A DNA stretch of 20,698 nucleotides from Mucilaginibacter sp. Its GTDB lineage: Bacteria > Bacteroidota > Bacteroidia > Sphingobacteriales > Sphingobacteriaceae. The translations under genes and the position numbers were made by a program. A model generated the notes under the pieces. That model ran no database searches and was not told the DNA's origin. It saw only the letters and a list, made by a program, of their open reading frames with translations. Positions 7,288 through 14,038 of this stretch are shown piece after piece. The stretch covers positions 1-20,698 of the forward strand of contig JAFAKI010000141.1 in assembly GCA_019235595.1 (NCBI GenBank). Direction: 5' to 3'. Numbering within the stretch: position 1 is the first letter of the stretch; each line of letters begins with the position of its first letter.

Positions 7288-9120
7288 ATGATCAGATCAA
7301 GACATATATACACGCTGCTTACCTTAGTAATAGTATTTTACTTTGCTCCTGCTAACGCACAAGTTAAAACTGCTACTAAAAATAAAAAGACCGCTTCGGC
7401 AAAGAAACCTGCAGTAAAACCAAAAACTGCCGCTCAGGATACCACTAAAAAAGGCGGACAGGGACAGGCTAAAAATAACAATCCCGGTGGTTTATCAGAA
7501 GAAGTGGTTGTTACGACTGCTTATAAACCCGTTTTGGCCGATGCGGTAAAAATTCGTCGCAACCCTGATCTGGAAGATAAAACGCCGTTCAAGGCGCCGT
7601 TGACCTACTTTCCGCTAGATAAACGATTGGAGCGCAATACCGACATCCGCCAGCTGGAGGCTATGCAAATGCCTAAAGAGGAGGACTCTATTCCATCCAA
7701 CAATTATGCACGTATAGGGGTTGGTAACTTAAAAACCACATTCGGCGAAGTTTACATCAATAACGGCCAGGACCAGGTAATGCAAGTGGGTGGTTTCGCC
7801 CGGCATATTTCCCAATCGGGCAGCATCCCCAAACAAAACGAAATCCGCGATGAAGCAGCTGTGTTTATAAAAGGCATCGCCGACGATAATGATATCACTG
7901 CGCGTATCGGTTACAACCGCCGTGGGACTTACTTCTATGGGTTTGATCCATACAATCCGCCAAAAGCATACAACCCCTTACAGCAACACTTTAATACGAT
8001 AACCGGAGCTGTAGAGGTGGCCAAAAAGTTTAAAGACGAACAAAATGCTTTTACTTACGCGGCTAAAATAGATGGTTATTTGTGGAATAATGCTTTCGCA
8101 ACAAAAGAAAACAACATCGTACTGAGCGGTTTTATTAATGAAACCGTTAACCAGTTTTATGCAGGTTTAGGTGGCTCGTTGGACATCAGCTCGCAAAAAG
8201 ACAGCGCTTATTCTATCAGCAACAACCTGGTGAGATTGAACCCTTATTTAAAATTCCAGGGCGACAATTACAAGATCGATGCAGGCTTGAACCTGGTGAG
8301 GGGATTTGGCGTCACAACCAAAGCATACATCTTCCCTGCTGCCAAACTGGAATTCCAGGTGATACCAAAATATGTACGCCTGTTTGCTGAGGTGAAAGGT
8401 GACGTTAACAAAACTTCATTGCGTGACCTGTCCGAGGAGAATCCATTTATCGAAAACAATCTCCGTATACAGAATTCTGTAACGGGACTAGGCGGAAGTC
8501 CGATCTTAAACTCTGTCGACAGGCTCGACCTGGCTGCGGGTTTAAAAGGCACGGTAGCTCCTGGTGTTGGTTTTAAAGTCACCGTATTCAGGAACAGGGT
8601 GAAGAATATGCCATTACTGCTGCTTGACTCCAATACATACAACCACAACCAATTTGGAATTGTGTACGACAACGGTACAGCGACCATCACTGGCATAAAC
8701 GGAGAACTGGATGTTAAAGCATCGGACGCGGTGAGTATATTTGGCCGCGTTGAATATAAAGATTATAAAATGGCCAGTGAGGCTGAACCATGGAACCTGC
8801 CGAAGTTTAAACTGACCGCAGGTACCCAGCTACATATTACCAAACAGCTGAGCATTAACGGAACATTCTTATTCAGGGGTGATGCTTATGACCGGACCAT
8901 GCCGGTTACAACCAGCGTTGGCGGGGTTACTACTACGCATTACAACCTGGTGCCTATCAGCTCATTTGCTGACCTGAGCGGCGGTGTAGAGTATAAAATA
9001 AACAACATATTCTCGATTTTTGGACAAGTAAACAATATACTGAACAGTAACCCGCAAATATGGCGCAACTACCAGGCATATGGCTTCAATGTGTTCGGTG
9101 GCGTGGGCGCTCATTTTTGA
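7288..9120 (+). CDS. Outer-membrane beta-barrel protein with TonB-box-like segment, no room for a plug
   Basis: A 610-residue protein with a signal peptide cleaved after ANAQ (about residue 25), a lysine/alanine-rich linker (26-66), a segment EEVVVTTAYKP (71-81) that looks like a TonB box, and then from about residue 139 a run of alternating strands ending in GGVGAHF with a terminal phenylalanine, as outer-membrane barrels do. Ordinary TonB-dependent receptors carry a plug of about 130 residues between box and barrel and are 700-1100 residues long; here only about 57 residues lie between. No CarboxypepD-like N-terminal domain is seen. It follows the TPR gene by 36 bases and precedes HU-SPOR by 37. 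It is probably annotated as a TonB-dependent receptor-like protein; the ligand is unknown. Confidence 0.85.
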   Translation: MIRSRHIYTLLTLVIVFYFAPANAQVKTATKNKKTASAKKPAVKPKTAAQDTTKKGGQGQAKNNNPGGLSEEVVVTTAYKPVLADAVKIRRNPDLEDKTPFKAPLTYFPLDKRLERNTDIRQLEAMQMPKEEDSIPSNNYARIGVGNLKTTFGEVYINNGQDQVMQVGGFARHISQSGSIPKQNEIRDEAAVFIKGIADDNDITARIGYNRRGTYFYGFDPYNPPKAYNPLQQHFNTITGAVEVAKKFKDEQNAFTYAAKIDGYLWNNAFATKENNIVLSGFINETVNQFYAGLGGSLDISSQKDSAYSISNNLVRLNPYLKFQGDNYKIDAGLNLVRGFGVTTKAYIFPAAKLEFQVIPKYVRLFAEVKGDVNKTSLRDLSEENPFIENNLRIQNSVTGLGGSPILNSVDRLDLAAGLKGTVAPGVGFKVTVFRNRVKNMPLLLLDSNTYNHNQFGIVYDNGTATITGINGELDVKASDAVSIFGRVEYKDYKMASEAEPWNLPKFKLTAGTQLHITKQLSINGTFLFRGDAYDRTMPVTTSVGGVTTTHYNLVPISSFADLSGGVEYKINNIFSIFGQVNNILNSNPQIWRNYQAYGFNVFGGVGAHF

Positions 9121-9157
9121 GTTGTGTGATTTGTGATTTACTGTTACTTTTAGCGGA

Positions 9158-10267
9158 ATGGATTTAGCCGTATATATAAGTGAATTATTAGGACTAGAAG
9201 GCGAAGTAAATGTGCCGGGAATTGGACGCTTTGCCCAAACCCGCATCAACGGCTACTATAATGAAAAAGAGAACAAATTCTACCCGCCGACCCATAAAAT
9301 AAATTTTGATCCGGAACATCAGGCAGACGATAGATTAGCCACTTTCATTTCGGACAAAAAGAACATCTCGCTGGCCTCGTCAAAATATTTTATAGAAAAA
9401 TATGCGAACGGGTTAAAGCAGCAAGTCGCGCTGAACAGGGTGGATGTTGCGGGCATCGGGCAGCTTTATCTGAAGGGCTCAGCCATTGGGTTTAGCGAGG
9501 ACGCCCCGTCCAAAGAAACTGATCCTGCGTTTTTTGGCCTGAAACCGGTAAATGTAGAAGCGTTAGTCCAAAAGGCATCAGTAAGGTATGCTGCACCTCC
9601 GGTTAAGGTCAATGAAGAGCAAGCTGCCCCTTCTATTGCCGACCAGGTAATGACGGAACTGGTTAAAGACAGGATTCCGCCTGCGCCGCCCAAACCTACC
9701 GTTATTGAAGAAACCGAAGTACAACCTGAAGAGGAATACACTTATGAAGAACCGGTTCGGCGCAGCAACAATATCTGGATAGCTATTCTACTTATACTGA
9801 TCATTGCCTTGCTGGCACTGTTGGGGCTTTACAAATACAAGCCTGAGTGGTTTGACCGTTCTAAAGATAAACCACAAACTTTTGTGGCAGTAGATACCAC
9901 CGCTGATCAACCGGCAGATCCAAAAGCGAAAACCGCTGATCCGACTAAAAATGCAGCCACCAAACAGGATTCCCTGGCTAAGGCAACTGCGCTTGTTACA
10001 ACCGCAGCCGTTGATACTGATGCAGTAGAACATTATGAAATATCAGGTGGGGCATATAAATCACTCAACAGGACTTATGAAGTTGTAAAGCATTACCAGG
10101 ATGTTGGCTTACATCCAAGAGTATTGAAACATGTAAAAGGCAATTTGTACAAGATTTCGTTAGGTACTTATTTTAATAAAGAGCAAGGGCAAAAAGCGGT
10201 AGACAGTATTAAAACTGCTACCAGGCTTACAGACATTTTGTTAGACACTTATAAACCGAAAAAATGA
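9158..10267 (+). CDS. HU-CCDC81-type / transmembrane / SPOR protein
   Basis: A 369-residue protein of the Bacteroidota HU-CCDC81-SPOR family. Two HU-like units lie at the N-terminus (about 1-60 with VNVPGIGRF, and about 60-115 with VDVAGIGQLYL). A proline- and glutamate-rich linker follows, then one membrane helix (206-226) preceded by RR, then a low-complexity Ala/Asp/Lys/Thr linker, and a C-terminal SPOR domain (about 290-366). The positive residues before the helix predict N-terminus inside: HU units in the cytoplasm, SPOR in the periplasm. SPOR domains bind stripped glycan strands at the division septum; HU folds bind DNA in other families, though DNA binding by this clade is not shown here. 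The stop overlaps the ATG of exbB by 4 bases, so the two are translationally coupled. Confidence 0.88.
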   Translation: MDLAVYISELLGLEGEVNVPGIGRFAQTRINGYYNEKENKFYPPTHKINFDPEHQADDRLATFISDKKNISLASSKYFIEKYANGLKQQVALNRVDVAGIGQLYLKGSAIGFSEDAPSKETDPAFFGLKPVNVEALVQKASVRYAAPPVKVNEEQAAPSIADQVMTELVKDRIPPAPPKPTVIEETEVQPEEEYTYEEPVRRSNNIWIAILLILIIALLALLGLYKYKPEWFDRSKDKPQTFVAVDTTADQPADPKAKTADPTKNAATKQDSLAKATALVTTAAVDTDAVEHYEISGGAYKSLNRTYEVVKHYQDVGLHPRVLKHVKGNLYKISLGTYFNKEQGQKAVDSIKTATRLTDILLDTYKPKK

Positions 10268-10971
10268 TGCTATTAGCACAAATAACTGATACGGCGCATA
10301 AAATACTGGCCGACACATCAAAACATTTACCTACAGTACCCGGGCAAGGAGATGACCTGCGATTCGGCGACCTGCTGATCAAAGGTGGTTGGGTGATGAT
10401 ACCGATCGGATTCCTGGCGGTACTGGGGCTGGTCATATTTTTTGAAAGATATTTCACTATCCGCAAAGCGGCTAAAGACGAATCGAATTTGATGGGGCAG
10501 GTACGTACCAGTATTTTAACCGGCAAGCTGGAGTCGGCTATTGCTATTTGCCGTAACAGCAACTCGCCATTGGGCCGTATGCTTCAAAAAGGTTTGCTAC
10601 GTATCGGTCGCCCTATAAAAGATATTGAAGGTGCAATTGAAAACGTGGGTAAGCTGGAAGTTTCCAAACTCGAGAAAAACATTAGCATATTAGGTATTGT
10701 TGCCGGTATAGCGCCGATGTTCGGGTTCCTGGGAACAATTGCCGGGGTTATCAAAATATTTTATGATATATCCAAGACTGACAACATCAGTATGGGCGTT
10801 ATATCTGGTGGTTTGTATGTGAAGATGGTAACGTCGGCAGCCGGCCTCATGGTGGGTATCGTAGCCTATGTATGTTACCACATTCTGCAAATGATGGTAG
10901 ATAAAGTAATCTTGAAACTGGAAACGGATGCTATTGAATTTATCGACCTGTTAGAAGAACCAAGCAAATGA
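10264..10971 (+). CDS. exbB: MotA/TolQ/ExbB family proton channel subunit
   Basis: A 235-residue inner-membrane protein with three predicted helices (about 43-60, 140-167 and 184-212) and a cytoplasmic region between the first two, the standard ExbB/TolQ layout. The signature GFLGTIAGVI (154-163) and VTSAAGLMVGI (189-199) contain T158 and T190, which match the channel-lining threonines of E. coli ExbB. With ExbD it should form the proton-driven motor that energises TonB or a TolA-like partner. It overlaps the HU-SPOR gene by 4 bases at its start and exbD by 4 bases at its end (ATGA in both cases), pointing to tight co-expression. TolQ versus ExbB cannot be separated by sequence reading alone; the symbol reflects the TonB neighbour. 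Confidence 0.93.
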   Translation: MMLLAQITDTAHKILADTSKHLPTVPGQGDDLRFGDLLIKGGWVMIPIGFLAVLGLVIFFERYFTIRKAAKDESNLMGQVRTSILTGKLESAIAICRNSNSPLGRMLQKGLLRIGRPIKDIEGAIENVGKLEVSKLEKNISILGIVAGIAPMFGFLGTIAGVIKIFYDISKTDNISMGVISGGLYVKMVTSAAGLMVGIVAYVCYHILQMMVDKVILKLETDAIEFIDLLEEPSK

Positions 10972-11369
10972 ATTTAAGAAAAAGACATCAGCGCGTATCG
11001 GCTGAGGTGCATACCTCGGCAATGAACGATATTATGTTCTTTCTGTTGCTTTTCTTCCTGATCGCGTCGACCATTACCAACCCGAACGTGATCAAATTGA
11101 TGCTGCCAAAATCTTCATCAGGCAAGGCGGTTTCTAAAAAGACCATTTCGGTAACTATAGACAAGGACCTGAAATACACCGTCAACAACAAACCGATTAA
11201 AGTAGAGGATTTGCAAGCCACCCTGATGGGTTTTAAAAATGTGGCAACAGAATTGACGATAGTTTTATCAGTAGACAGATCAGTAGCCATTCAAGACGTG
11301 GTTCAGGTAATGGACGTAGCACAGAAATTGAATATAAAACTTGTTCTGGCAACAGAACCTAAAGGATAG
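10968..11369 (+). CDS. exbD: ExbD/TolR family protein
   Basis: A 133-residue protein with a short cytoplasmic N-terminus, one membrane helix (about 22-36, FFLLLFFLIAS) and a periplasmic domain of about 95 residues. D21 at the start of the helix, in SAMNDIMFF, matches the essential proton-carrying aspartate of ExbD/TolR. Start overlaps the exbB stop by 4 bases. Just after its TAG stop begins an array of 7-bp units that separates it from tonB. Length is normal for the family and the key residue is intact, so it should be functional together with the upstream ExbB. Confidence 0.93.
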   Translation: MNLRKRHQRVSAEVHTSAMNDIMFFLLLFFLIASTITNPNVIKLMLPKSSSGKAVSKKTISVTIDKDLKYTVNNKPIKVEDLQATLMGFKNVATELTIVLSVDRSVAIQDVVQVMDVAQKLNIKLVLATEPKG

Positions 11370-11370
11370 T

Positions 11371-11543
11371 TGGCAGTTAGCAGTAGGCAGTTGGCAGTTA
11401 ACAGTGGGCGGTTGGCAGTACGCAGTTAGCAGTAAAAATTACTTAATCACGCATAGTAACAGGCAATTATTGAAAAGAGTTATCAAGTTGCAGAAAGCAG
11501 CAATGCAAGGTGCCAACTGCGAACTGATAACTGCAAACTGGAA
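11371..11543. repeat. Heptanucleotide palindromic repeat element between exbD and tonB
   Basis: Nine tandem 7-bp units at 11371-11433 follow the consensus (T/A)(G/A)GCAGT (for example TGGCAGT, TAGCAGT, AGGCAGT). About four more units of the same type lie in inverted orientation at 11511-11543 (ACTGCGA, ACTGATA, ACTGCAA on the plus strand). A non-repeated centre of 77 bases separates the two arms. The element starts one base after the exbD stop codon and ends 4 bases before the tonB ATG, filling the entire gap of an otherwise overlapping operon. Transcribed, the arms could pair into a long imperfect hairpin. No transposase and no clear target duplication are seen. Confidence 0.85.
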
Positions 11544-11547
11544 GAAG

Positions 11548-12357
11548 ATGGAATACTATCAGGAAGAGAATAATTACCCGAAAGCATTTTTAGCTACAGG
11601 CATCATTATGGGAATATTGATCGCCTTGTGCTATTTTATTGTGTTTCATAATCCCCCTCCGCAAGAGATAGGTACTGGCGGTATATTGGTGAATTATGGT
11701 ACAACTAATGAGGGCATGGGCGACGATTATATGAGTACCGAGGAGCCTTCGAAATCAGAACGGCCAAATCATACCCGTCCGACAAAAATCACCAAAGCCC
11801 CGGTTACTCCACAAAAAACTCAGGAGGCAGCGAGCGATAAAAAGGTAGTTACCCAAACCACCGAGGATGCGCCAGAGGTAAAGGACAATGCGAAAAAACC
11901 GACTACTGCTCCTGTTTCACAAGCGGTTGCCAAACCCGCTAAGCCAACTCTTAATCAGAATGCATTATACAAGGGTAAACCCACAGGCGGAACAGGCAAT
12001 GGTGACGGAACGACCAATACTCCCGGTAATCAGGGTAATCCAAATGGGTCAAACCTTTCCAATAATTATAATGGTACCGGTTCCGGTAATGGTGGCTTGA
12101 ATATGGCTCAGCGTAGCTTTACATCACCTCCAAGTGTAAGCGACGACAACAGCCATACCGGTAAAGTGGTGATTGACATCCTTGTAGATAAAAACGGCAA
12201 TGTGATTGACGCACAAGCTGGCCGAGGTACGACTATTTCCGATAATAATCTTGTACGCCGATGCGAAACCGCTGCCAGAAACGCAAGATTGAATTCAGCG
12301 GAAAACGCACCAGACCAACAGAAGGGCACTATTATTTTTGTGTTTAAACAAAAATAA
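11548..12357 (+). CDS. tonB: TonB family energy transducer
   Basis: A 269-residue protein with a short cytoplasmic N-terminus, a single membrane helix (about 14-34), a long Pro/Lys/Thr-rich then Gly/Asn-rich linker (about 35-188), and a C-terminal TonB domain (about 189-269) with GKVVIDILVDKNGNVIDA and a final FVFKQK strand. It would couple the ExbB/ExbD motor to an outer-membrane partner, most simply the barrel encoded upstream. The reading frame is open back to 11341, but residues from there would come from the heptamer repeat (LAVGSWQ-type sequence) and would put 69 unrelated residues before the membrane helix; the ATG at 11548 is therefore preferred. The linker should be flexible enough to cross the periplasm. 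Confidence 0.9.
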   Translation: MEYYQEENNYPKAFLATGIIMGILIALCYFIVFHNPPPQEIGTGGILVNYGTTNEGMGDDYMSTEEPSKSERPNHTRPTKITKAPVTPQKTQEAASDKKVVTQTTEDAPEVKDNAKKPTTAPVSQAVAKPAKPTLNQNALYKGKPTGGTGNGDGTTNTPGNQGNPNGSNLSNNYNGTGSGNGGLNMAQRSFTSPPSVSDDNSHTGKVVIDILVDKNGNVIDAQAGRGTTISDNNLVRRCETAARNARLNSAENAPDQQKGTIIFVFKQK

Positions 12358-12365
12358 TATTCTTT

Positions 12366-12460
12366 TAGCCTATAGCCGTTAAACGTTACACCACGGTTTT
12401 GTCCTAAATTTGCATTCCAAACCATAGGCTATCGACTATGGACCATCGACTATGGACTAC
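12366..12460. repeat. Heptanucleotide repeat element overlapping the folC start codon
   Basis: Units of 7 bp run from 12422 to 12460: CCATAGG, CTATCGA, CTATGGA, CCATCGA, CTATGGA, then CTAC. An upstream arm TAGCCTAT (12366-12373) is the exact reverse complement of ATAGGCTA (12424-12431). The folC ATG (12452) is part of the last full unit. A second ATG at 12438, two units earlier, is out of frame. The arrangement, tandem heptamers with an inverted partner, matches the elements at 11371 and 13138 although the unit sequence differs. Confidence 0.65.
12405..12412 (+). promoter_or_regulatory. Possible -7 element upstream of folC
   Basis: TAAATTTG matches the Bacteroidota -7 consensus TAnnTTTG exactly and lies 40 bases before the folC ATG. 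No convincing TTTG is found at the expected -33 distance, so this is only a half-supported promoter. It could give folC some expression independent of the upstream operon. Confidence 0.3.
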
Positions 12461-13762
12461 AAAACCACCCTCCACTACCTCTACAGCCAGCTCCCCATGT
12501 TCACCCGGGACGGGCCTTCTGCTTTTAAGAAGGACCTGACCAATACGATTGAGCTATGTAAACGTCTTGGCGATCCGCATAAGAAGTTCAAAAGCGTACA
12601 CATTGCCGGTACCAACGGGAAGGGTTCAACCTCGCACATGCTGGCCGCCGTTTTGCAAACGGCAGGTTATAAAACAGGGTTATACACTTCACCCCATCTG
12701 AGAGATTTCCGCGAACGCATTCGCATCAATGGTCAGATGATCAGCGAAGACCACGTGATCGATTTTGTAAAAGACCACCGCCAGGATTTTGAAGATATCA
12801 AACCTTCCTTTTTTGAAATGACCGTCGCTATGGCCTTTGATGCCTTTGCAAGAGCCAAAGTGGATATAGCAATTATAGAAGTTGGTTTGGGTGGCAGACT
12901 TGATTCGACCAATGTGATTACCCCTTTGCTCTCGGTGATCACCAACATTGGCTGGGACCATATGAATATGCTTGGCGATACTTTGCCTTTAATCGCTGGA
13001 GAAAAGGCTGGGATTATAAAAAAAGAGATTCCCGTGATCATAGGCGAATATCAGTCTGAAGTTGCAGATGTATTCATCAACAAAGCAAAAGCAGAAAATG
13101 CGCCGATCAGTTTTGCATCGGAAGAATGGGAGGTTTTGAAGTCGGAAGCCGGAAGTCAGAAGTCAGAAGTCGATTTGGAATATTTAGAATTTGAGATTCA
13201 AAAAAAAGACTCTGAACTTAAGACTCAAGACTTAAGACTGGATCTCCCCGGTACTTACCAGCTTAAAAATGTAAAAACTGTTTTATCCATAACGGAAGAA
13301 TTACGCCACCAGGGCTTTGCCATAAGCGATGGGCAGATCAAAACTGCATTGATTCAGGTAAAAGCACTTACTGGTTTGCATGGCCGCTGGGAAATATTGA
13401 ACCATCATCCGCTTACCATTTGCGATACCGGCCATAATCCGGAGGGCATAATGGAAGTGTTAAAAAATATTGAAAGCACGCCTCATGAAAATCTGCATAT
13501 CGTGATGGGGGTGGTAAATGATAAAGACATCAGCAAAATACTAGCCATGCTGCCCAAACATGCTACCTACTATTTCTGCCGACCCGATATACCCCGGGGG
13601 CTTGACGCTGAACTCCTGCAGCAAAAAGCCGAAAGCTTTGGTCTTCACGGCGAAATCTACGTATCTGTAAAAGCTGCTTTAAAAACAGCGCAAAATCATG
13701 CCGATAAAAACGACCTGGTGTTTGTGGGTGGAAGTACTTTTGTGGTTGCGGAAATTGTCTGA
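12452..13762 (+). CDS. folC: Bifunctional dihydrofolate synthase / folylpolyglutamate synthase
   Basis: A 436-residue Mur-ligase-type enzyme that adds glutamate to dihydropteroate and to reduced folates using ATP. Motifs: P-loop GTNGKGS (53-59), SPHL (80-83), EVGLGGRLDSTN (143-154), TNIGWDH (164-170) and GEKAGIIK (183-190). The C-terminal domain has LHGRWE, CDTGHNP and a final FVGGSTFVVAEIV. The linker region around residues 230-264 is encoded by a 105-bp heptamer repeat that keeps the frame; the catalytic blocks are untouched, so activity is likely retained. The start codon sits in a second heptamer element and the stop codon in a palindromic element. FolC beside TonB/ExbBD is a recurring Bacteroidota arrangement as I recall, with no evident metabolic link. 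Confidence 0.95.
   Translation: MDYKTTLHYLYSQLPMFTRDGPSAFKKDLTNTIELCKRLGDPHKKFKSVHIAGTNGKGSTSHMLAAVLQTAGYKTGLYTSPHLRDFRERIRINGQMISEDHVIDFVKDHRQDFEDIKPSFFEMTVAMAFDAFARAKVDIAIIEVGLGGRLDSTNVITPLLSVITNIGWDHMNMLGDTLPLIAGEKAGIIKKEIPVIIGEYQSEVADVFINKAKAENAPISFASEEWEVLKSEAGSQKSEVDLEYLEFEIQKKDSELKTQDLRLDLPGTYQLKNVKTVLSITEELRHQGFAISDGQIKTALIQVKALTGLHGRWEILNHHPLTICDTGHNPEGIMEVLKNIESTPHENLHIVMGVVNDKDISKILAMLPKHATYYFCRPDIPRGLDAELLQQKAESFGLHGEIYVSVKAALKTAQNHADKNDLVFVGGSTFVVAEIV
13138..13242. repeat. In-frame heptanucleotide repeat element inside folC
   Basis: Five tandem units of consensus GAAGTC(G/A) fill 13138-13172. Five units of the type GACTTAA (GACTCTG, AACTTAA, GACTCAA, GACTTAA, GACTGGA) fill 13208-13242; read on the other strand they are TTAAGTC-like, so the two arms share AAGTC in inverted orientation. 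Total length is 105 bp, a multiple of both 7 and 3, so the folC frame is kept. It encodes a Lys/Ser/Glu-rich stretch (KSEAGSQKSEV), a native-looking middle (LEYLEFEIQ) and SELKTQDLRLD. Confidence 0.85.
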
Positions 13763-13843
13763 ACTATGATTTGAATGATTAAATGCAGATATGAAATTTT
13801 TAAATCATAGTAAGTCAAAAAATCATTCAAATCATAGTTCAGA
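13758..13843. repeat. Palindromic element carrying the folC stop codon (copy A)
   Basis: A perfect 23-bp inverted repeat: 13758-13780 pairs with 13821-13843, with about 40 bases between. The TGA stop of folC (13760-13762) is inside the left arm. The right arm is followed by a T-rich tract (about 13845-13859), so the transcript could use it as a terminator of the operon. A second copy of the same family lies at 17340-17424. The element is a dispersed palindromic repeat of REP/MITE type by structure; no encoded protein. Confidence 0.85.
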
Positions 13844-13913
13844 TTATTATTTTTTAATTTAACGATGAACAAAACAACGTTTTCTGGGTTGTCATAGAGA
13901 CAGTTGTTAATTT

Positions 13914-13932
13914 TATTAAGTGTTACTTAATA
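13914..13932. repeat. Short palindrome in the folC-glycosyltransferase gap
   Basis: TATTAAGTGTTACTTAATA has 8-bp arms around a 3-base centre. It lies about 107 bases before the ATG at 14039 in a 276-base gap that otherwise holds only repeat copy A. It could be an operator for the downstream gene. No promoter boxes can be placed convincingly. Confidence 0.35.
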
Positions 13933-14038
13933 GCTCGGAATGAAATTTCGACTACAGCAACTATGAACCATAATTGTCTTGTGTTGTACTCTTGGTTTAG
14001 CCGAAATTGATTTTTGAACTATTAATACAAGGTTAGTA

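Noticed and set aside
8268..8696. Long open frame opposite the barrel gene, and similar opposite frames at 2287-2514, 2789-3130, 3467-3943, 4408-4779, 6253-6642, 10227-10562, 10988-11290 and 12108-12425
   Set aside because: All lie over clearly recognised genes in other frames, and none shows domain features or a conserved pattern of its own.
11371..11433. CRISPR-like array
   Set aside because: The units are contiguous 7-bp words without spacers of 30 bases or repeats of 24 or more, and no cas genes are present.
11341..11547. N-terminal extension of TonB overlapping exbD
   Set aside because: The extension is translated heptamer repeat and unique filler, has no TonB features, and would place 69 residues before the membrane helix. 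The ATG at 11548 gives the usual TonB layout.
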